64,000 bases of DNA. Origin: Pseudomonas sp. Lineage in GTDB: Bacteria > Pseudomonadota > Gammaproteobacteria > Pseudomonadales > Pseudomonadaceae. The translations under genes were made by a program, and so were the position numbers. The stretch is taken from positions 36,205 through 100,204 of the forward strand of contig JAKUTK010000015.1 of NCBI GenBank assembly GCA_022448005.1. Direction: 5' to 3'. The notes below the pieces were generated by a model that made no database searches, was not told where the DNA came from, and saw nothing but the letters and a program-made list of their open reading frames with translations. Each line of letters begins with the position of its first letter. Position 1 is the first letter of the stretch. This document shows, piece after piece, positions 62,476 to 64,000 of the stretch.

Positions 62476-63135
62476 ATGTCGTCGAGATGCTGTGATTCCG
62501 GTTGCTCAACCCCAGCGGTCAATCCGGGCTTCCGCAAGGCGCTGTGGGTCGCGCTGGCGATCAATCTGCTCATGTTTGGTGTAGAAATCGTCAGTGGGCT
62601 GCGTTCAGGCTCAGTCTCGCTACTGGCCGACGCCATCGATTTCGCAGGCGATGCCGCCAATTACGGCATCACTCTGGTGGTGCTGTCGATGGGGTTGGTC
62701 TGGCGCTCACGGGCGGCCATGGTCAAAGGTATATCGATGCTCGCGTTCGGCGTCTTCGTGCTGGCTCGCGCAGGCTGGTCGATTTATGCCGATGTGGTGC
62801 CCGAGCCGCTGACCATGGGCATCGTCGGCACGCTGGCATTGGTTGCCAACGTCATCGTTGCGGTGATGCTCTACACATTCCGCGAAGGCGATTCCAACAT
62901 GCGTTCGGTCTGGCTGTGCAGCCGCAATGACGCAATCGGCAACATCGCCGTGATGATTGCCGCCGCCGGGGTGTTCGGCACTGGCGCCGGCTGGCCTGAT
63001 CTGGTCGTGGCGCTGGTCATGGCCGGGCTTGCGTTGTCAGCCGGTTTCTCGGTCGTTCGACAGGCGCGGCAGGAGTTGAAGTCCCACTCAGCGACACAGG
63101 GTTCGTCTGTCTCGACAGACACCAAGGCAGGTTGA
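62476..63135 (+). CDS. Cation transporter (CDF-like)
   Basis: A 219-residue membrane protein with six hydrophobic helices, a Cys-rich start (SSRCCDSGCST) and the CDF acidic metal motif SLLADAIDFAGDAANYG near residues 48-64; the usual second site appears as CSRNDAIGN near 153-161. The C-terminal cytoplasmic domain is much shorter than in FieF. AGGAGG lies 7-13 bases before the ATG at 62476. It is divergent from the CadR-type gene and driven by its operator, so heavy-metal efflux is likely. Confidence 0.85.
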   Translation: MSSRCCDSGCSTPAVNPGFRKALWVALAINLLMFGVEIVSGLRSGSVSLLADAIDFAGDAANYGITLVVLSMGLVWRSRAAMVKGISMLAFGVFVLARAGWSIYADVVPEPLTMGIVGTLALVANVIVAVMLYTFREGDSNMRSVWLCSRNDAIGNIAVMIAAAGVFGTGAGWPDLVVALVMAGLALSAGFSVVRQARQELKSHSATQGSSVSTDTKAG

Positions 63136-63191
63136 CGGAGCCACTGATCGAAAGCTGGTCGCCGGCCGTGGCTGGCCGCCCATGCGTGACG

Positions 63192-64000
63192 CTAGCTGGC
63201 GATGGCGGCGACCAGCGCGATGACGAGTACGGCGATCACTGCCAGCCCTCCGGCCGCCAGCTTGCCGACTGTTTCGGCGCTCAAAGCGAGGGCTTTGTCT
63301 TTTACCTGACTGCCGAACCGGCCGTCGATTCGGTGCAGTCCGTCGACCGGCTGGAACAGGTTGTCAGGCTGTTCGTCACTGGCCGGTTCATCAGTCATCT
63401 GACCGCTCCAGGCCTGCTTGGCCATCATCCGGTCGAGCAGGCCGGGCATGAACATGTTGCCGATGATCGCCTGAAATGACGCACGCCCTAGCCATAGCTC
63501 GCGCGGGGCATCGGTGGCAGCGCGCAGGATGGCGCGCGCGGCCACGTCAGGCGTGTGAATGGGGGGAACCGGCTGGGGGCGCTTGTTCATCTTGTTGCGC
63601 GACCAGTCGAACTGCGGCGTGTTGTGCGCCGGAAGCTGGACCATCGTCAGCCGGATTCGGCTGTTGGTATGAATCAGTTCGCAGCGTAGCGAATCGGTGA
63701 AGCCCCGGATCGCGAACTTGGCTGCGCAGTACGCCGATTGAAGCGGAATCGCGCGGTACGACAACGCCGATCCGACCTGCACGATGGTGCCGCGGTTGCG
63801 CGTCTCCATGTGGCGCAGCGCAGCCAGCGTGCCATGCACGAACCCCAGGTAGGTGACATCGGTGACGCGTTTGAACTCCGCAGCACTGATCTTGTTGACC
63901 GGCCCGAACACTGTCGCCATGGCGGCGTTGACCCAGACCTCGATCGGGCCCAGCTCCGCTTCGATTCGCTCGGCGGCGTGGTCGTCGGCTTCGGCATCGG
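63192..64000 (-). CDS. SDR-family oxidoreductase, N terminus cut by window end
   Basis: The visible C-terminal 269 residues or so include WVNAAMATVFGP (the NNAG-equivalent), the catalytic Ser region GSALSYRAIPLQSAYCAAKFAIRG with Tyr-x-x-x-Lys, and a 40-residue tail ending in a hydrophobic helix (AAGGLAVIAVLVIALVAAI). Such membrane-tailed SDRs are common in pseudomonads; the substrate is unknown. The cofactor-binding loop lies outside the window. The frame continues beyond 64000, so the start is not visible. Confidence 0.8.
   Translation of the reverse strand, partial: DAEADDHAAERIEAELGPIEVWVNAAMATVFGPVNKISAAEFKRVTDVTYLGFVHGTLAALRHMETRNRGTIVQVGSALSYRAIPLQSAYCAAKFAIRGFTDSLRCELIHTNSRIRLTMVQLPAHNTPQFDWSRNKMNKRPQPVPPIHTPDVAARAILRAATDAPRELWLGRASFQAIIGNMFMPGLLDRMMAKQAWSGQMTDEPASDEQPDNLFQPVDGLHRIDGRFGSQVKDKALALSAETVGKLAAGGLAVIAVLVIALVAAIAS

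Overview
The window is chromosomal DNA of a GC-rich gammaproteobacterium of the Pseudomonas group, most likely the stutzeri branch (Stutzerimonas). The basis is the Pseudomonas-type urease operon ureD-ureA-acetyltransferase-ureB-ureC, the nrdR-ribD-ribE-ribBX-ribH-nusB-thiL-pgpA-ribA-dxs-ispA-xseB gene order, Pseudomonas REP sequences, and closeness of the proteins to Pseudomonas families. The species call is inference. No phage, IS element, CRISPR array, rRNA or tRNA was seen.

Layout. 1-5400: a small DksA-type zinc finger protein, a hemerythrin, a GAF histidine kinase, an NCS1 nucleobase-type permease, and an orphan curlin-repeat gene broken by one in-frame TGA. 5400-21900: a nitrogen and urea block. 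It holds urease structural genes plus ureD on the minus strand, a five-gene branched-chain-amino-acid-type ABC importer of unknown substrate on the plus strand, an SDR oxidoreductase, and the full urea importer urtABCDE on the minus strand behind a good sigma-54 promoter. The nickel-insertion genes ureEFG are not in the window. 22200-46100: housekeeping and accessory genes (rluE, a globin, an Lrp regulator, a cation efflux protein, hrpB, a solute-binding protein, two SDRs, a NYN protein, rhlE, azlCD, a flavoprotein, a histone-deacetylase-like hydrolase, tesB, cnoX, thpR, a methyltransferase, then nrdR-ribD). 46400-53700: an FMN riboswitch with riboflavin, nusB, thiL and pgpA genes, then a retropepsin-like protease, ribA and btuF. 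53700-61000: btuB under a cobalamin riboswitch, then dxs and ispA-xseB, separated by two opposite-strand lipoprotein genes. 61000-64000: a TauE/SafE transporter, a CadR-type MerR regulator divergent from a cation transporter through a textbook MerR operator, and a truncated SDR at the right edge.

How it fits together. Urea taken up by UrtABCDE would be hydrolysed by UreABC to ammonia, and the sigma-54 site at urtA points to nitrogen-starvation control. Riboflavin synthesis is fed back through FMN, and B12 uptake (btuB; btuF lies convergent to it) through the cobalamin riboswitch. Many intergenic spaces carry short palindromes built around GGGTGGA...TCCACCC, and the urtC-urtB gap carries an inverted REP pair.

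The most notable oddities are: the stop codon in register inside the curlin repeats; Arg277 in the otherwise near-invariant GAGGGH motif of UreC; a glycine-less ABC signature in one ATPase; a 16-codon leader ORF whose Shine-Dalgarno is held in a hairpin after the FMN riboswitch; and foreign-looking opposite-strand genes splitting two normally continuous Pseudomonas operons.
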